From Priapulus caudatus (Eukaryota; Priapulida; Priapulimorpha; Priapulimorphida; Priapulidae), in the NCBI RefSeq assembly GCF_000485595.1, contig NW_014577693.1, forward strand, positions 70,239 to 101,901: a stretch of DNA of 31,663 nt, given 5' to 3'. The notes beneath the pieces are model-generated. The model had not been told where the DNA came from. It ran no database searches and worked only from the letters and a program-made list of their open reading frames with translations. The number at the start of each line of letters is the position of its first letter. Positions within the stretch are counted from its first letter, which is position 1. The translations under genes were made by a program, and so were the position numbers. Of the stretch, positions 31,609 through 31,663 are shown one piece after another.

Positions 31609-31663
<55 letters not shown>
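31511..31663. repeat. CAG/CAA/CAT trinucleotide array, cut by the window end
   Basis: AGTAGTAG, CAGCAG, CAACAA, then ATCATCATC and a final CAG run continuing past the window. Confidence 0.95.

Larger units (their letters stand above)
28079..31663. repeat. Block C, second copy, running off the window
   Basis: It matches 19592-23470 with fewer stray single-base insertions. The minisatellite units and CAG arrays are cleaner here, so this copy is the better guide to the true sequence. It ends inside the CAG/CATCAT array. Confidence 0.9.

Noticed and set aside
1-31663. CRISPR array, tRNA, prokaryotic operons
   Set aside because: None of the tandem repeats has regular unique spacers, no tRNA-like B-box with a cloverleaf was found, and the content is eukaryotic.

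Overview
This is a repeat-dominated stretch of a eukaryotic, almost certainly animal, genome. The signs are a decayed Ty3/Gypsy retrotransposon, a decayed non-LTR (LINE) retrotransposon fragment, a block of vertebrate/invertebrate-type CCCTAA telomere repeats, several small inverted-repeat DNA transposons, very abundant CA, CT, CAG and CATA microsatellites, and a 25-base scaffold gap. A marine invertebrate is my guess from the style of the repeats; the species cannot be named from the sequence. I see no intact host protein gene, tRNA, rRNA or CRISPR array. Most open frames over 60 codons are translations of microsatellites (poly-Ser, poly-Leu, poly-Cys, His/Thr and Ser/Leu runs).

Layout. 1-3399: the 3' part of a Gypsy element (protease tail, reverse transcriptase, RNase H, integrase, 3' LTR), disabled by two frameshifts and one stop. 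3700-4240: a 35-bp minisatellite split by a 296-bp hAT-like MITE with an 8-bp target duplication. 5281-5607: a foldback element with 85-bp arms, a perfect 9-bp target duplication and an array of about 14 CCCTAA repeats in its loop. 5617-10120: mostly anonymous DNA with microsatellites, a 317-bp MITE (7865-8181) and a 44-bp micro-MITE (9441-9484). 10121-14112: duplicated blocks A (a roughly 30-bp ATATCAT minisatellite and a CT tract) and B. 14113-18308: single-copy DNA with CACAC and CATA tracts, an antisense LINE remnant (about 14950-15653) and two more foldbacks. 18309-31663: second copies of A (18309-19554), C (19580-23470), unpaired D (23471-25207), B (25208-28078), and a second C (28079 to the window end).

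The most interesting content is a family of very short (44-76 bp), almost wholly palindromic elements with termini of the form CARGWGT (R = A/G), each flanked by a perfect 7-bp target duplication (ATATCAT twice, ATGGCAT, ATGGTAG). The telomere-repeat foldback comes second. The A/B/C blocks form a large segmental duplication whose junctions all fall in microsatellites. The 25-N gap sits exactly where a roughly 2.85-kb B block would be expected. The copies differ mainly by one-base indels, so assembly or read error must be separated from real evolution before detailed conclusions are drawn.
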